DNA from: Nodosilinea nodulosa PCC 7104
GTDB lineage: Bacteria > Cyanobacteriota > Cyanobacteriia > Phormidesmidales > Phormidesmidaceae
DNA: 64,000 nt
Assembly: GCF_000309385.1 (NCBI RefSeq)
Contig: NZ_JH976537.1
Span: forward strand, 4,203,984 to 4,267,983
Direction of reading: 5' to 3'
The position numbers and the translations under genes were made by a program. The notes below the pieces were generated by a model. That model searched no databases. It was not told the origin of the DNA and saw nothing but the letters and a program-made list of their open reading frames with translations. Below, piece by piece: positions 1-9,120 of this stretch (position 1 is the stretch's first letter; each line of letters opens with the position of its first letter).

Positions 1-1300
1 GATTGGACGGTCAATGAGTCAGGGCTGTTCCAATATGGCCATAGCAAAGACCATCCGCCCCGACCTGCCCCAACTGAAGCTGATGCTGGCGACGCTAGAT
101 CCGCTGGGGCTACCGATAGCGACCGAGATTGTCTCCGGGCAGCGCGCCGACGACCCGCTCTACATTCCGGCCATTGGGCAGGTGCGTCAGACCCTCAGCC
201 AGTCTGGGTTGCTCTACGTGGGTGACAGCAAGATGGCCAGTCTAGCGACCCGTTGCTTTCTCCAGGCTACAGGCGATTACTATCTCTGTCCGCTCGGTGG
301 GACTCAACTCAAGGCGGAGGCGATGCAGGCCTACCTAGACCCAGTGGAGCAAGGGGCCGTTGAGTTGCAGGAGATTCACTACGACTATGCCGACGGTCAC
401 ACCGCGCTGATTGCCCGAGGCTATGAGCAGACCCAGACCCGCACAGGAGAATGGGACGGACACACCTGGACGTGGTCAGAGCGGCAATTGGTCGTGTACT
501 CCTTGGCTTATGCTCAATCCGCCCAGCAGGCCTTCCAAGCTCGACTTGAGCACGCCCAGACGGCCCTAGCGGCGCTCAATCAATCGGGGCGCGGCCAGAA
601 AGCCTTTCCTGATGAGGTCGCCTTAGCGCAAGCCGCTGAGACGATTCTCACCCGCTACCGGGTCAAGGCCTACGTTCAACTCACCTACTCACAACAGGTG
701 GAGCAACACGCTGTGCGTCGCTACCGGGACCGCCCGGCTCGGATGGTGGAGCACCGTCGATTCCAGGTGAATGGCACCCTAGAAACTGAGGCCATCAACC
801 AGCAGATGCAAACCTTGGGCTGGCGGGTCTATGTCACCAATCATCCCGCAGCGGCATTATCGCTGCCTCAAGCCGTGACGGTCTACCGCCAAGAATATCT
901 GGTGGAGCACAGCTTTAGCCGACTCAAAGGGCATCCCCTCTCCCTCTCCCCGATGTACTTACAGCGTGAAGACCATATCAAGGGATTAATTCGCTTACTC
1001 TCGATGGGGTTGCGGCTGTTAACGCTGGTGGAGTTTCAGATGCGTCAAGCCTTAGCTGGTCACCAAGAAACCCTCTCAGGGCTATATATCGGTAATCCCA
1101 AGCGGGCGACGGCACGTCCGACAGCCGAATTACTGTTGGCCAGTTTTCGCGACATTACTCTAGTCATGGTGAATGCACGAGGGCAGACCTATGCCCATCT
1201 GACGGAGCTGACGCCTTTACAGCAGCAGATCTTAAAGGCTCTCAACTTCCCGGTAAGTATTTACACCCTGCTGGGGCCCGTATCTGACGAACCACCTTAG
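1..1300 (+). pseudogene. IS1634-like DDE transposase, 5'-truncated and frameshifted
   Basis: This is the C-terminal part of an IS4-superfamily transposase close to IS1634. Frame 1 from base 1 reads a typical core segment (SGLFQYGHSKDH). After base 54 the reading moves to frame 2 and continues RPDLPQLKLMLATLDPLGLP to the stop at 1300. One extra C in the CCGCCCC tract (55-60) accounts for the break. The second catalytic Asp lies in VGDSKMASL, and the Glu lies in YRQEYLVEHSFSRLKGHPL. The first Asp would be upstream of the window or just before its start. The C-terminal helix region (LIRLLSMGLRLLTLVEFQMR) is complete. Unless programmed frameshifting occurs, the protein is broken. The apparent ATG at 14 is an artefact of the frame change. 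Confidence 0.8.
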
Positions 1301-1425
1301 AAATGAGCGAACCGGGAGCTTCTGTATTTGATCATACTGGACTGCAAATTTATCCAGGCTGGATCTTCTCCACTGTCTTTCAAGGGGATGACTGGGTCCC
1401 CCAAGGGTCTAATACCCGATGGGAA

Positions 1426-1451
1426 CCCTCGCCAATAACCCTCGCCAATAA
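1426..1451. repeat. 13-bp tandem duplication
   Basis: The unit CCCTCGCCAATAA occurs twice in direct succession (1426-1438 and 1439-1451). It sits between the transposase stop and the next gene. No function is visible; it may be slippage or debris of the insertion element end. Confidence 0.85.
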
Positions 1452-1532
1452 AGGTTAAATGATTCAGGAAACCCGCAGTGATTGATAGGCTGGAGTCTAG
1501 GATGATGGGGAAATTTAAATATCAGGCGTCAC

Positions 1533-1904
1533 ATGGACTCTATCCAGACTCAAGTCATTCTTTTGACAAATAAAATTGACGCCCTGCATCAGATGATTGA
1601 TCAGGTTAACGATCAGGTTTCTGCGCTAATTGCGACCCAGGCCTGTGCTATTACACCCAACGATGCTGGGTCCGGTCGCCTTGCCTACGGCAGGGCTGCT
1701 CGACAAAATCCTGGCCTGCTTGACAGCGTTTGCGAACACAAAGATGTTCTGCTGGACAGCAGCTATTTAGATCTAGATCGTCAAAATACTGAGACCACCT
1801 TTTCCCAAGACGTGCAGATCCAGCGACTGACGGCCCAGCTAACGGCGGCTTACAATCGCATCGCAGCGCTAGAAGAGCAGCTGCTAGCCTCTCGAGTTCA
1901 CTAG
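1533..1904 (+). CDS. conserved cyanobacterial coiled-coil protein
   Basis: This is a 123-residue soluble protein. Heptad-like segments occur at both ends (about residues 5-35, TNKIDALHQMIDQVNDQV, and 95-118, IQRLTAQLTAAYNRIAALEE). A less ordered middle contains a conserved-looking HKDVLLDSSYLD stretch. There is no signal peptide or membrane segment. The C-terminal helix matches what I recall from cyanobacterial hypothetical proteins, but I know no assigned role. It stands alone between the transposase remnant and a convergent gene. It could be a small oligomerising or scaffold protein, which is inference only. Confidence 0.7.
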   Translation: MDSIQTQVILLTNKIDALHQMIDQVNDQVSALIATQACAITPNDAGSGRLAYGRAARQNPGLLDSVCEHKDVLLDSSYLDLDRQNTETTFSQDVQIQRLTAQLTAAYNRIAALEEQLLASRVH

Positions 1905-1991
1905 GTGCCGGAGAAGCGTAGCTCAGGGCTGATAGAGCGCAGGACTATAGGCTGTTGTTGGCCTGAGCAGCGTTGGTTGAGGCCGCCTCCG

Positions 1992-2399
1992 TTAATCTTG
2001 TACGTAGGGTTCGCCTGCGGTTAAGGCTGCTTCCGCTCGACTAAACTCGCGCCCTAGGTAGGCGGCGTGGTCGAGGAAGGTAATTGGACAAGGATTGGCC
2101 GGATCTTCAAAAATAGCGATGCAGAGTTCCTTAGCGGTGCGCCCGCTGTAGATACGGGTGGGTGTGCGCTCTATGGTCCCGCGCACGGGCAGGGGCTTGC
2201 CGGTAACGGGATCGCAGGCGAGGCCTTTATCGTTGATGATGTTGGCAAAATGTTTGGCGCAAATTAGCCCCTGAGCTACATCCAAATAGATGAGAAAGTA
2301 GCCACCGGGGTCTAGCTCGATGTAGCGCTTCGAGAGTTGGTCATCAAGGGACTGGCGCTGGGCCTTATCAATGGGCTGGGTGCTGGAGGAAAGGGTCAT
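1992..2399 (-). CDS. DUF4346 family protein
   Basis: This is a cyanobacterial protein of unknown function. The core LDPGGYFLIYLD, ICAKHFANIINDKGLACDP, TGKPLP and RTPTRIYSGRTAKELCIAI pattern is that of DUF4346. I use the ATG at 2399; the frame can extend to a TTG at 2426, but nothing supports that start. It lies 88 bp downstream of the tandem cyclase gene on the same strand, so the two could share a transcript. The length of 135 residues suits a single domain. No catalytic motif is evident. Confidence 0.7.
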   Translation of the reverse strand: MTLSSSTQPIDKAQRQSLDDQLSKRYIELDPGGYFLIYLDVAQGLICAKHFANIINDKGLACDPVTGKPLPVRGTIERTPTRIYSGRTAKELCIAIFEDPANPCPITFLDHAAYLGREFSRAEAALTAGEPYVQD

Positions 2400-2487
2400 C
2401 GCAGGTCGCGGCCTGTACTGGATCAAGCTTCTCTATGGTAGCGCGCTGGGCGATCGCCTCCACTTCTGGCCAAGGCCAAGCCTGTCC

Positions 2488-4029
2488 CTACCGGAGGTTC
2501 TCCAAACTGTAGATCGGCTGAAGGACGGCTTTGCCCTTCAGCGCCAGTCGGCCCAAAAATCCGCAGTCATAGTCGGCGGACAGGGCCTCGTAGGTGGCGG
2601 CATCCAGCAGAATTTGGTTTTGGGCCGCACGGCTCATCAGCCGCGCGGCGGTATTGACCGTGTCGCCCAGCACGTTAAACTCTCGTCGTCCGCGAGGTTC
2701 ACCAATTTCGGCGGCAAACACCTGGCCGTAGGTCAGCCCCATGCGGCAGGTAACCGGTAGGGGCTGGCCCTGGCGAAAAGGGGGCCTCAGCTTAGCCACT
2801 AAGTCGCGAATGGTTAGCAGGGTTGCGGCTGCCTGCCGAGGCGCATCGATCTCAGGGCTGAGAACACCAAAATGAATCAATATTTCTGAGCCGACGGAGT
2901 GGTAGGTCACCTTTTGCAAAATGCCGCGCCGCCGCTCCACGGCACCGTTGATCAGGGCAAAGGCGTGGGAAAAGCAGCTGACAATGCCGTCGGTGTCCTC
3001 GGGATAATCGGCGTCCGCAGCCTCCGGGAGGCCAATTAAGTTGATAAAGGCTACCGCTGCCGTCGGAAATGCGGGGGGAATACGGCGATCGGCGGCTGTA
3101 TTGACCAGCAGCTGCAGCACCGGACGCGGCAGGTAGCTGGCCAGCGGTTCAAGGGTTTGCAGGCTGGCCTCAATTTCTCGAATCAGGCCCGGCACACTGC
3201 GGTCAAATAGCACTGTACTAGCGGGGCGGCGGCGGTTCAGGGTGAGATCGTATTCGCCCAGCGCTTGGGGGCTCAGGTCGTCAACCACCAGGCCGCCCGC
3301 CGCGTTGGGCTCTAGGCGCAAAGATGATGGCGCCATCTGCAAGCACCCGGCCTTGCTCAGGCACACCCGACCCATCGCGCCAGCTCCTTCGGTTTGCTTG
3401 GCGGTCAGCACCGTTTGGCCCAGCAGCACGTGGGCGCGGCGCATGGGAGTACCAATGTCAGCGCTCACAAACGGCCCTGAGTGAATGCCCAGCCGCATTT
3501 GCAGCGATAGCGGCCCTTGGGAGGTCTCCAGGTTGGCAAAGTTGGCCATGGCCCGCTGCATGCGTAGCCCCGCATAGATAGCCTGAACCATTTCTCCGTT
3601 GTCGCCCTCAGACTGGTAGGCCTCATGGCAAAACTGCACCAGCATCGCGTCGCCCGTAAACTCCAGCAGGTTGCCACCAGCCTTGCTCACCAGGTCTACC
3701 ATCTGAGCAAAGTAGTCGTTGATGATGGTGAGCAGGGTTTCGGCACCGGCTCGCCCCGCCGCTGCGTTGGCCGCAAAAAGCGGCGTGAACCCGGCTAGAT
3801 CGGTAAACAGCAGGCTGCCCCGGTGCCAGCGATGGCGCACTTCAGGGCCAGTGGGGGGATGCTGAACCACATCTCGCGGCACGTAGTCAGTCAGCACATG
3901 CTGTAGGGTGCGGAGATGGTCAAATACCTTGCCTAGGGTTTTGGCGGAGGGGTCAACCCATAGGGCAGCGTATAGATCTGCCGGGGCCAGATCCCGCAGG
4001 CTGCGCTCAATGCTCTCCAGTTCTGCCAC
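2488..4029 (-). CDS. class III nucleotide cyclase with two cyclase homology domains
   Basis: This 513-residue soluble protein has two class III adenylate/guanylate cyclase domains in one chain (about 70-230 and 320-490). The first domain keeps both metal-binding aspartates (D77 in LFTDLAGFT, D127 in FTGDAML). Its purine/transition-state positions are Q205, L208 and Q212. The second has lost the metal pair (N330, S381) but keeps D456, N459 and R463 in VLGDTVNTAARL. This is the C1/C2 division of labour seen in mammalian adenylyl cyclases and soluble AC, so one active site per chain is expected. There is no sensor domain or membrane segment. The start is GTG at 4029 with an AGGGA upstream. The product, cAMP or cGMP, cannot be read from the sequence. 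Confidence 0.85.
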   Translation of the reverse strand: MAELESIERSLRDLAPADLYAALWVDPSAKTLGKVFDHLRTLQHVLTDYVPRDVVQHPPTGPEVRHRWHRGSLLFTDLAGFTPLFAANAAAGRAGAETLLTIINDYFAQMVDLVSKAGGNLLEFTGDAMLVQFCHEAYQSEGDNGEMVQAIYAGLRMQRAMANFANLETSQGPLSLQMRLGIHSGPFVSADIGTPMRRAHVLLGQTVLTAKQTEGAGAMGRVCLSKAGCLQMAPSSLRLEPNAAGGLVVDDLSPQALGEYDLTLNRRRPASTVLFDRSVPGLIREIEASLQTLEPLASYLPRPVLQLLVNTAADRRIPPAFPTAAVAFINLIGLPEAADADYPEDTDGIVSCFSHAFALINGAVERRRGILQKVTYHSVGSEILIHFGVLSPEIDAPRQAAATLLTIRDLVAKLRPPFRQGQPLPVTCRMGLTYGQVFAAEIGEPRGRREFNVLGDTVNTAARLMSRAAQNQILLDAATYEALSADYDCGFLGRLALKGKAVLQPIYSLENLR

Positions 4030-4187
4030 TGTCCCTATCCATAATTTGGCCGTAGTGTTGCTCTAGGGTTCCCACCGGAGGGGCGATCGCCATGGCGAGG
4101 GCAAAATAGCTGGGGGCTGTCATCAATTAGTTGCCGATGGTCCAAGAATCATAGGATTTTAGCGAGCATTGATATTGATGACGCGAC

Positions 4188-5360
4188 CTAGGGCTGCTTC
4201 AGCGGCAGTTCGGCATTGATAGCGTCTATTTCCTGCTGCTCTAGCTCGTTGACTTCGGTGATATAGCGGGTCAGCAGGGTGCTGAGGCGGGGATTGTAAA
4301 ACCGATGCAGACTGTAGTTACCCAGAGCCGGAAAGCCTCGCCGTTTTTTGTGGCGGCCCCCGGCCCCAGGGTCAAAGAGAGTGATGCCGTTGGCGATTGC
4401 CCACTCAATCGGCGCGTAGTAGCAGGCGTTAAAGTGCAGATTGTTAAAATCCACGGTAGATCCCCAGTAGCGACCGTAGAGGCGATCGCCCTTGGTCAGG
4501 CAAAACGACATGCCGACGGGATCGGTGTCATCGTCGCCATAGGCGGCAAACAATACCATCCGATGTCGGTAGTCGTGGTGCAGCAGCTGAAAGAACTGAC
4601 GACTCAAGTACTTACTGCCCCACCAGCCAAACTTGTCGCAGGTGTCGGCGTAGAAGTCGTACATCTGCGTGCACAGGGTCTTGTCGATGGCATCCCCGGG
4701 GATTGCCTCTAGGCGCAGGCCCGCCGTCGCCATCGACTTGCGCTCCCGTTTGATGTTGCGGCGCTGGTTGGCATTAAACACACTGAGATAGTCGTCAAAG
4801 TCGCTAAAGCCTTGGTTCTGCCACACATAGCTGTGGTGTAGCCACGCTGAGAACCCCAGCTGAGTCATGGTTGCTCGCCACTGGGGGTCAACGTAGAGAA
4901 AATGACAGCCCGAGATGGTGTTGCGATCGCAAAAGTCATCGATTACCCCCACCATGGCCTGGGTCACGGCTGCCTCGTCGGCATCGGGGGCGATCAAAAA
5001 TCGATAGCCCTCGGCTGGGGTAAACGGCGACATGCCCAGCAGCTTGGGATAGTAGTCCACTCCCAGGCGCTCCGCCAGATCGGCCCACTGGTGATCGAAC
5101 ACAAATTCGCCCCGGCTGTGCCCCTTCAGGTACATAGGGGCAGCGCCCACCAATGTCCCTCCCTGCCACAGGGCAAGGTGGCAGGGCAGCCAGCCCGCAC
5201 TGGCCCCCACGCTGAGCGATCGCTCCATATTGTGCAGCCAGCTCCACTCTAAAAAAGGCGTGGCCAGCGGTTGGGCTAGCTCGTCCCACACCGCTTCGGG
5301 CACCTCTTCAATCGAACGTAGCCAGGTGGCAGTCAGCGACGGCACAGTGGGGTAGCCCAT
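4188..5360 (-). CDS. DUF482/FemAB-like GNAT acetyltransferase
   Basis: This 390-residue protein belongs to the DUF482 (COG3146) branch of the GNAT fold, often called a peptidogalycan biosynthesis protein. Diagnostic stretches include NANQRRNIKRERKSM and a C-terminal LFDPGAGGRHKKRRGFP. The substrate is unknown; the family resembles FemAB aminoacyl transferases. The ATG at 5360 lies 6 bp after the stop of the RibD-type gene upstream, so the two are probably co-transcribed. The protein is soluble with no signal peptide. Confidence 0.8.
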   Translation of the reverse strand: MGYPTVPSLTATWLRSIEEVPEAVWDELAQPLATPFLEWSWLHNMERSLSVGASAGWLPCHLALWQGGTLVGAAPMYLKGHSRGEFVFDHQWADLAERLGVDYYPKLLGMSPFTPAEGYRFLIAPDADEAAVTQAMVGVIDDFCDRNTISGCHFLYVDPQWRATMTQLGFSAWLHHSYVWQNQGFSDFDDYLSVFNANQRRNIKRERKSMATAGLRLEAIPGDAIDKTLCTQMYDFYADTCDKFGWWGSKYLSRQFFQLLHHDYRHRMVLFAAYGDDDTDPVGMSFCLTKGDRLYGRYWGSTVDFNNLHFNACYYAPIEWAIANGITLFDPGAGGRHKKRRGFPALGNYSLHRFYNPRLSTLLTRYITEVNELEQQEIDAINAELPLKQP

Positions 5361-5366
5361 GGGTGG

Positions 5367-6125
5367 TTAACCGGTAGGGGACGGTTGGTTATTCTCCAGG
5401 GTAAAGGAATTTGCCGTCGGGTGCAGGGGCAGCACTCGGTAATGCAAAAACACCTCATCTCCCACCGTCCGGTTCGACAGCAGCCTCAGCTGGGGGGCAA
5501 ACTGGGCTAAAAACCCGGCGCCTTCCACTGGGGTGGGGGCCGTCGCGCCCCCCAAAACCAGCGGGCACACTGTGATAAAAATTTCGTGAACGCAGCCGCA
5601 GCGGAGCAGTTCCGCTGACAGCCTCCCGCCGCCGAGCAGAGCCAGTTTAGCCACACCAGCCTGCCTAAACTGGGCTAAAATCCAGGGCCAGTCCCAGGGC
5701 TGAGTCTGGGCTTCAGGGATTGGCCAAATATGCTGAAATAGATCGGCGCCCCACCCAGCTGCCCCCGCTGCCGTCGTGACCAGCCCCCGGCGCACTGGCT
5801 GCCGAAAGAACCGCATCTTGGGGTTTAAATTTCCTGAGGGTGACCAGACAACATGAACTGGCTGGTCAGGCTGCCCTCGCCCTTGGCGCTGGGCGATTAG
5901 GTCAGCACTGCGCAGGCTGAGGGTGGTGCCGTAAGCCCGCAGAGTTCCTCCGCCAAACAGTACCCCATCCGCTGCCGCTACCAGGGTCTCTAGGTGGGCC
6001 AGATCAGCTGGGGATGAAAACCGGGCTGCCCCCCGCTGAACGTCGGCAATTTTGCCGTCTAGGCTCATGGCCAGCACCAGCGTGGTGTGGGGAATAGCGG
6101 GGTCAGACTGAGGAGCGATCGCCAA
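5367..6125 (-). CDS. RibD C-terminal-type pyrimidine reductase
   Basis: This 252-residue protein has a dihydrofolate-reductase-like RibD_C domain (LVLAMSLDGKIAD near the N-terminus, VLFGGGTLRAYGTTL, LALLGGGRLSAELL). It has no deaminase domain. Such stand-alone proteins reduce 5-amino-6-(ribosylamino)uracil phosphate in riboflavin synthesis, or related pterins or pyrimidines, using NADPH. The only plausible start is TTG at 6125, because an in-frame TAG lies just upstream and the next ATG would delete the first strand. It is the first gene of a likely pair with the DUF482 gene. Confidence 0.75.
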   Translation of the reverse strand: MAIAPQSDPAIPHTTLVLAMSLDGKIADVQRGAARFSSPADLAHLETLVAAADGVLFGGGTLRAYGTTLSLRSADLIAQRQGRGQPDQPVHVVWSPSGNLNPKMRFFRQPVRRGLVTTAAGAAGWGADLFQHIWPIPEAQTQPWDWPWILAQFRQAGVAKLALLGGGRLSAELLRCGCVHEIFITVCPLVLGGATAPTPVEGAGFLAQFAPQLRLLSNRTVGDEVFLHYRVLPLHPTANSFTLENNQPSPTG

Positions 6126-6192
6126 GGCTACGGGCTATTTAGAACCTTTTTAGTAGACTGAGGGCTGAGGGTATCGAGGGTATCCCAGGGGC

Positions 6193-6750
6193 CTAGCTCG
6201 CCGAGGGCTGTCCACCGCCCAAATCCCAGCTGCGGTGGCAGATCCAGTCCTGGTTGGGCGATCGCTGGTAAAACCGCATTTCCCACTGAGTCGGGGTTTG
6301 GCAGTCAATGGCGGCTTCGGCCTGGGCCACAACGGCATCTATTTGCTTTTGGTCAACGCCGCAGGCCAGGGGCATACCCAACTCATCCTGAATGCGGAGG
6401 GGCATTTTGCGGGTTGGTGACTTAACGGTACAGGCAAAATTTACCATCACCTGCTTTAGCCAGGGTGCCGTAATCGCCATGCCGCAGCCGTCGGGTTTTG
6501 CCACCAGGCCATCCATGGTGACCACCGGAGAAGGGCGCGACTTGAGTCCCCGGTTAAAGGCGCGATCGAGGCTCTGCGTATAGACCGGAGCCGCACTGCC
6601 CTGTTCTTCAAAGCCCTCAACAAGAGTAAATCCGGGCACAGAACCTCTGCCTCCCTTTGCCCCTAGAGCCTCACCACCCTGGGCCAGAAACTGCTTGATC
6701 TGCTCGGCCAGAGTTCCGGTCGGGCAGACAAAAATAGCAAACTTAGTCAT
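6193..6750 (-). CDS. conserved hypothetical protein, possibly a degenerate 2H-phosphoesterase fold
   Basis: This 185-residue soluble protein has an ATG at 6750. The order of motifs (MTKFAIFVCPTG, FTLVEGF, MPLRIQDELGMPLACGV, WEMRFYQRSPNQDWICHRSW) resembles cyanobacterial 2'-5' RNA-ligase-like proteins. The two H-x-T/S catalytic motifs appear as GFT and RIQ, so both histidines are missing. If the fold assignment is right, the protein is unlikely to be an active 2H phosphoesterase. The assignment rests on pattern memory only; it may instead be an unrelated conserved protein. It lies 67 bp from the RibD-type gene downstream. Confidence 0.4.
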   Translation of the reverse strand: MTKFAIFVCPTGTLAEQIKQFLAQGGEALGAKGGRGSVPGFTLVEGFEEQGSAAPVYTQSLDRAFNRGLKSRPSPVVTMDGLVAKPDGCGMAITAPWLKQVMVNFACTVKSPTRKMPLRIQDELGMPLACGVDQKQIDAVVAQAEAAIDCQTPTQWEMRFYQRSPNQDWICHRSWDLGGGQPSAS

Positions 6751-6945
6751 GGTATTCCCAGAGAAACAACGGACTGGGAAGTACGGTATTGAGCCTGCTC
6801 TAGCTCACAAAAAAGATGCAGACGCTAGGGATAGAGGCAGGACAACGACTATACCTCTACATAGCAGCTTAGGCCATGAATGCTCGGATGCTCGGATTAG
6901 AGCGCTATTCTTAAGAATTGTTCCAGCTCAGCGGCCTGATGGTTC

Positions 6946-7404
6946 CTAACGACTGGGGCCATCAAAGGCATTGTCAATGTAGTCTTGCAGTACCAGGTAG
7001 CGGCGATCGTCTATGGGCAGCTGGCGGGCTGGGTCAGGGACATCAGCGGAACGCCCCCGATGCCGACAGGCCACTAGCGCCACGTCAAAGCGGCAGGTGG
7101 CCTCCGCCCACTGGGGATGCTTTAGCAAATAGAGCTGGGCGGCCTTCCCGAGTTTGGACTGCTTGCTGCGGGTAATGGCCATAAGGCCGTAGGCGTCCCA
7201 GTTGCCCTGGCTGCGCGTTTTGACTTCCACAAAAGCCAGCTGGCCGCTGCCGTTGGCGGGGCCATGGGCCATCACTAAGTCGAGTTCTCCCCAGCGGCAG
7301 TGCCACTGGCGATCGCACTGCCGCCAGCCCTGGGCTTGCAGCCAGTTGGCCACCAGGGTTTCCCCGAGGTTGCCCAGTTCAGTTTTGCTGAGTTCGGCAG
7401 GCAT
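6946..7404 (-). CDS. yraN: YraN family (UPF0102) endonuclease-like protein
   Basis: This 152-residue protein has the Holliday-junction-resolvase-like fold. It contains GNLGETLVANWLQAQGW, the metal-site GELDLVM and FVEVKTR, and a C-terminal CRFDVALV. These form the restriction-nuclease-type E-D-ExK pattern of the YraN family. Its cellular role is unproven; it is often placed in DNA repair or recombination. The ATG at 7404 is clear. The next minus-strand gene upstream, yajQ, ends 75 bp away. Confidence 0.88.
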   Translation of the reverse strand: MPAELSKTELGNLGETLVANWLQAQGWRQCDRQWHCRWGELDLVMAHGPANGSGQLAFVEVKTRSQGNWDAYGLMAITRSKQSKLGKAAQLYLLKHPQWAEATCRFDVALVACRHRGRSADVPDPARQLPIDDRRYLVLQDYIDNAFDGPSR

Positions 7405-7479
7405 TGACGACTCCAGACTATCGCTGTCCCCTCAGGATGCCCAAGATCTGGCGATCGCGCTTGCCCCGGCGCACCGGGC

Positions 7480-7971
7480 CTATCGATAGTTGGTGAACTG
7501 CACAGCCACCGGCCATTCTTCCTGCTTCACCAGCTGCATAGCCTGCTGGAGATCATCCTTAGACTTACCCGTCACCCGCACCGCGTCACCCTGAATGGCG
7601 GCGGTCACCTTTTTAAGGTTGTCGCGAATGAGCTTGGTAATCTGCTTACCCATATCCTGCTCAATGCCCTTTTTAAGCGTTACCGTCTGACGAACGCGAG
7701 TGCCGCTGGCGGCTTCCACATCGCCGTACTCAAAAATCTTCAGAGAAAGATTGCGCTTGGCCGCCTTCTGATGCATCAGATCTTTGACCGCATCTAGGGT
7801 CATGTCGCTGGCGGTTTCAATGGTGATCGTGCTGTCCCCCAGGTCAATGGACGTTTTAGTGTCCTTGAGGTCGTAGCGGCTAGTCACGTCTCGCCGGGTT
7901 TGGTCGAGGGCGTTGACCAATTCCTGACGATCAAAATCGCTGACGATATCAAAGGAAAAGCTAGAAGCCAT
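7480..7971 (-). CDS. yajQ: YajQ family nucleotide-binding protein
   Basis: This 163-residue protein is a full-length YajQ (DUF520). It starts [24 protein letters not shown], continues [10 protein letters not shown], and ends [13 protein letters not shown]. It has the two ferredoxin-like subdomains of the family. YajQ proteins bind nucleotides, and some bind cyclic di-GMP and act as effectors of transcription or virulence. The cyanobacterial role is not established. The ATG at 7971 is the only reasonable start. It sits 32 bp from the MAPEG gene upstream. Confidence 0.93.
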   Translation of the reverse strand: MASSFSFDIVSDFDRQELVNALDQTRRDVTSRYDLKDTKTSIDLGDSTITIETASDMTLDAVKDLMHQKAAKRNLSLKIFEYGDVEAASGTRVRQTVTLKKGIEQDMGKQITKLIRDNLKKVTAAIQGDAVRVTGKSKDDLQQAMQLVKQEEWPVAVQFTNYR

Positions 7972-8003
7972 AGGGCAATGTTGGGTATCTGCGCACCAAC
8001 AGA

Positions 8004-8420
8004 CTACATCAATGCCGCCCGGCAGCTCAAGAAATAGAGAGCAAAGGTGCTGAGATTGGCGACGCCAAACATTAGCGATCGCCCGATCGGCACGTTCAAA
8101 ATATAGGCCACCGGGTACAGAGTACGGGCGATCAGGTAGGCGATCGCCGCCCCCAGGGCCAGCGGCGACTGCTGCTGGGTCAGGTAGGCCATCAGCGCCG
8201 CCGGAGCATACAGAATCATCGATTCAAACGCATTCTCATGGGCCCAGGTGGCCCGCTGGGCGTAGGCAGGCAGCTTGTCCAGCATCGCCCGCGGGGCCGC
8301 CTGGTCGTAGCCCACCGCAAAGCGCCCGTAGCCCACCGCCAAAAAAGGCAGATACACCAGCAGCGCCGCCACCCCAATGCTAACCAGCAAAAAACCCGGC
8401 ATAGACAATACAACTGCCAT
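8004..8420 (-). CDS. MAPEG family membrane protein
   Basis: This 138-residue integral membrane protein has about four hydrophobic helices. The segment [21 protein letters not shown] matches the MAPEG (microsomal glutathione transferase-like) pattern, where the loop carries R/E/N residues for glutathione contacts. The second half ([35 protein letters not shown]) is typical too. The substrate is unknown. The ATG at 8420 begins [16 protein letters not shown]. Confidence 0.85.
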   Translation of the reverse strand: MAVVLSMPGFLLVSIGVAALLVYLPFLAVGYGRFAVGYDQAAPRAMLDKLPAYAQRATWAHENAFESMILYAPAALMAYLTQQQSPLALGAAIAYLIARTLYPVAYILNVPIGRSLMFGVANLSTFALYFLSCRAALM

Positions 8421-8519
8421 AGACCCTCGTCCTCAGTAACGTTATTTGCAGTGCTGAAACAGCTAAACGCCAACCTCCATTAACGGCACCCGCGCACAGG
8501 CCCAGTCTTTGAGGCCAAA

Positions 8520-9044
8520 TTAGTCAAAGTAGAACAGGGTGACTATTTTGCGCTGATCCTCAGCGTCCTGGCAGGTTTTGAGCAGGGTATGGCTGTCGTG
8601 GAAGGCAAAGCAGACCAGCTGCTGGCAGCGAGAGATAATTTCCTGGTTGCACAGGGAGCTGGCATCGGCCAGGGACATCGCGTCGTTAGCTGGGTTTTCG
8701 ACCAGGTGCATCACCTGCTCTAGCTGGTCCCGCGACTCACGGGGCTGGCGGGCCAGGCTCTGAGGCAAAATTACGGTCAGCAGGTTAGGGTCTGCCTGCA
8801 TCGCGCCCTTAATGGCGGCAGAGTTAGTGCCAGTGGCCCCCGAGGTAATGATGCGATTGCCCCCCAGAGCCAAGGCGTAGGTCATCAGCTCAATTAGCTG
8901 CTGGTGGGTAATCGGCACGTGGCGCGACCCCAAAATGGCCACCCGCTTAGAACCCGACTGTTGAATGGCCGCGAGTTCCTGCAAAAACGTATCGACTTTA
9001 GCGGATTCGAGCGACGCTTCAATAGACTGACTCAAAGGCTGCAC
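8520..9044 (-). CDS. small DprA/LOG-like Rossmann protein (DNA recombination-mediator protein A type)
   Basis: This 174-residue protein has one Rossmann-like domain: VAILGSRHVPITHQQ, then GGNRIITSGATGTNSAAIKGA, then CQQLVCFAFHDSHT. It resembles the central DprA/Smf domain that loads RecA on single-stranded DNA in natural transformation. It lacks the N-terminal SAM and C-terminal winged-helix parts of full DprA (about 370 residues). Cyanobacterial databases call this family DNA recombination-mediator protein A; function is not proven. The start is GTG at 9044, and no strong ribosome site is visible. Confidence 0.75.
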   Translation of the reverse strand: MQPLSQSIEASLESAKVDTFLQELAAIQQSGSKRVAILGSRHVPITHQQLIELMTYALALGGNRIITSGATGTNSAAIKGAMQADPNLLTVILPQSLARQPRESRDQLEQVMHLVENPANDAMSLADASSLCNQEIISRCQQLVCFAFHDSHTLLKTCQDAEDQRKIVTLFYFD

Positions 9045-9120
9045 CGGATTCGAGAATAACGGGCTTAATTGTATCAGAAGGCGAGGGTAAGGCTACATGT
9101 CAACCCACTCACAACCTGTC

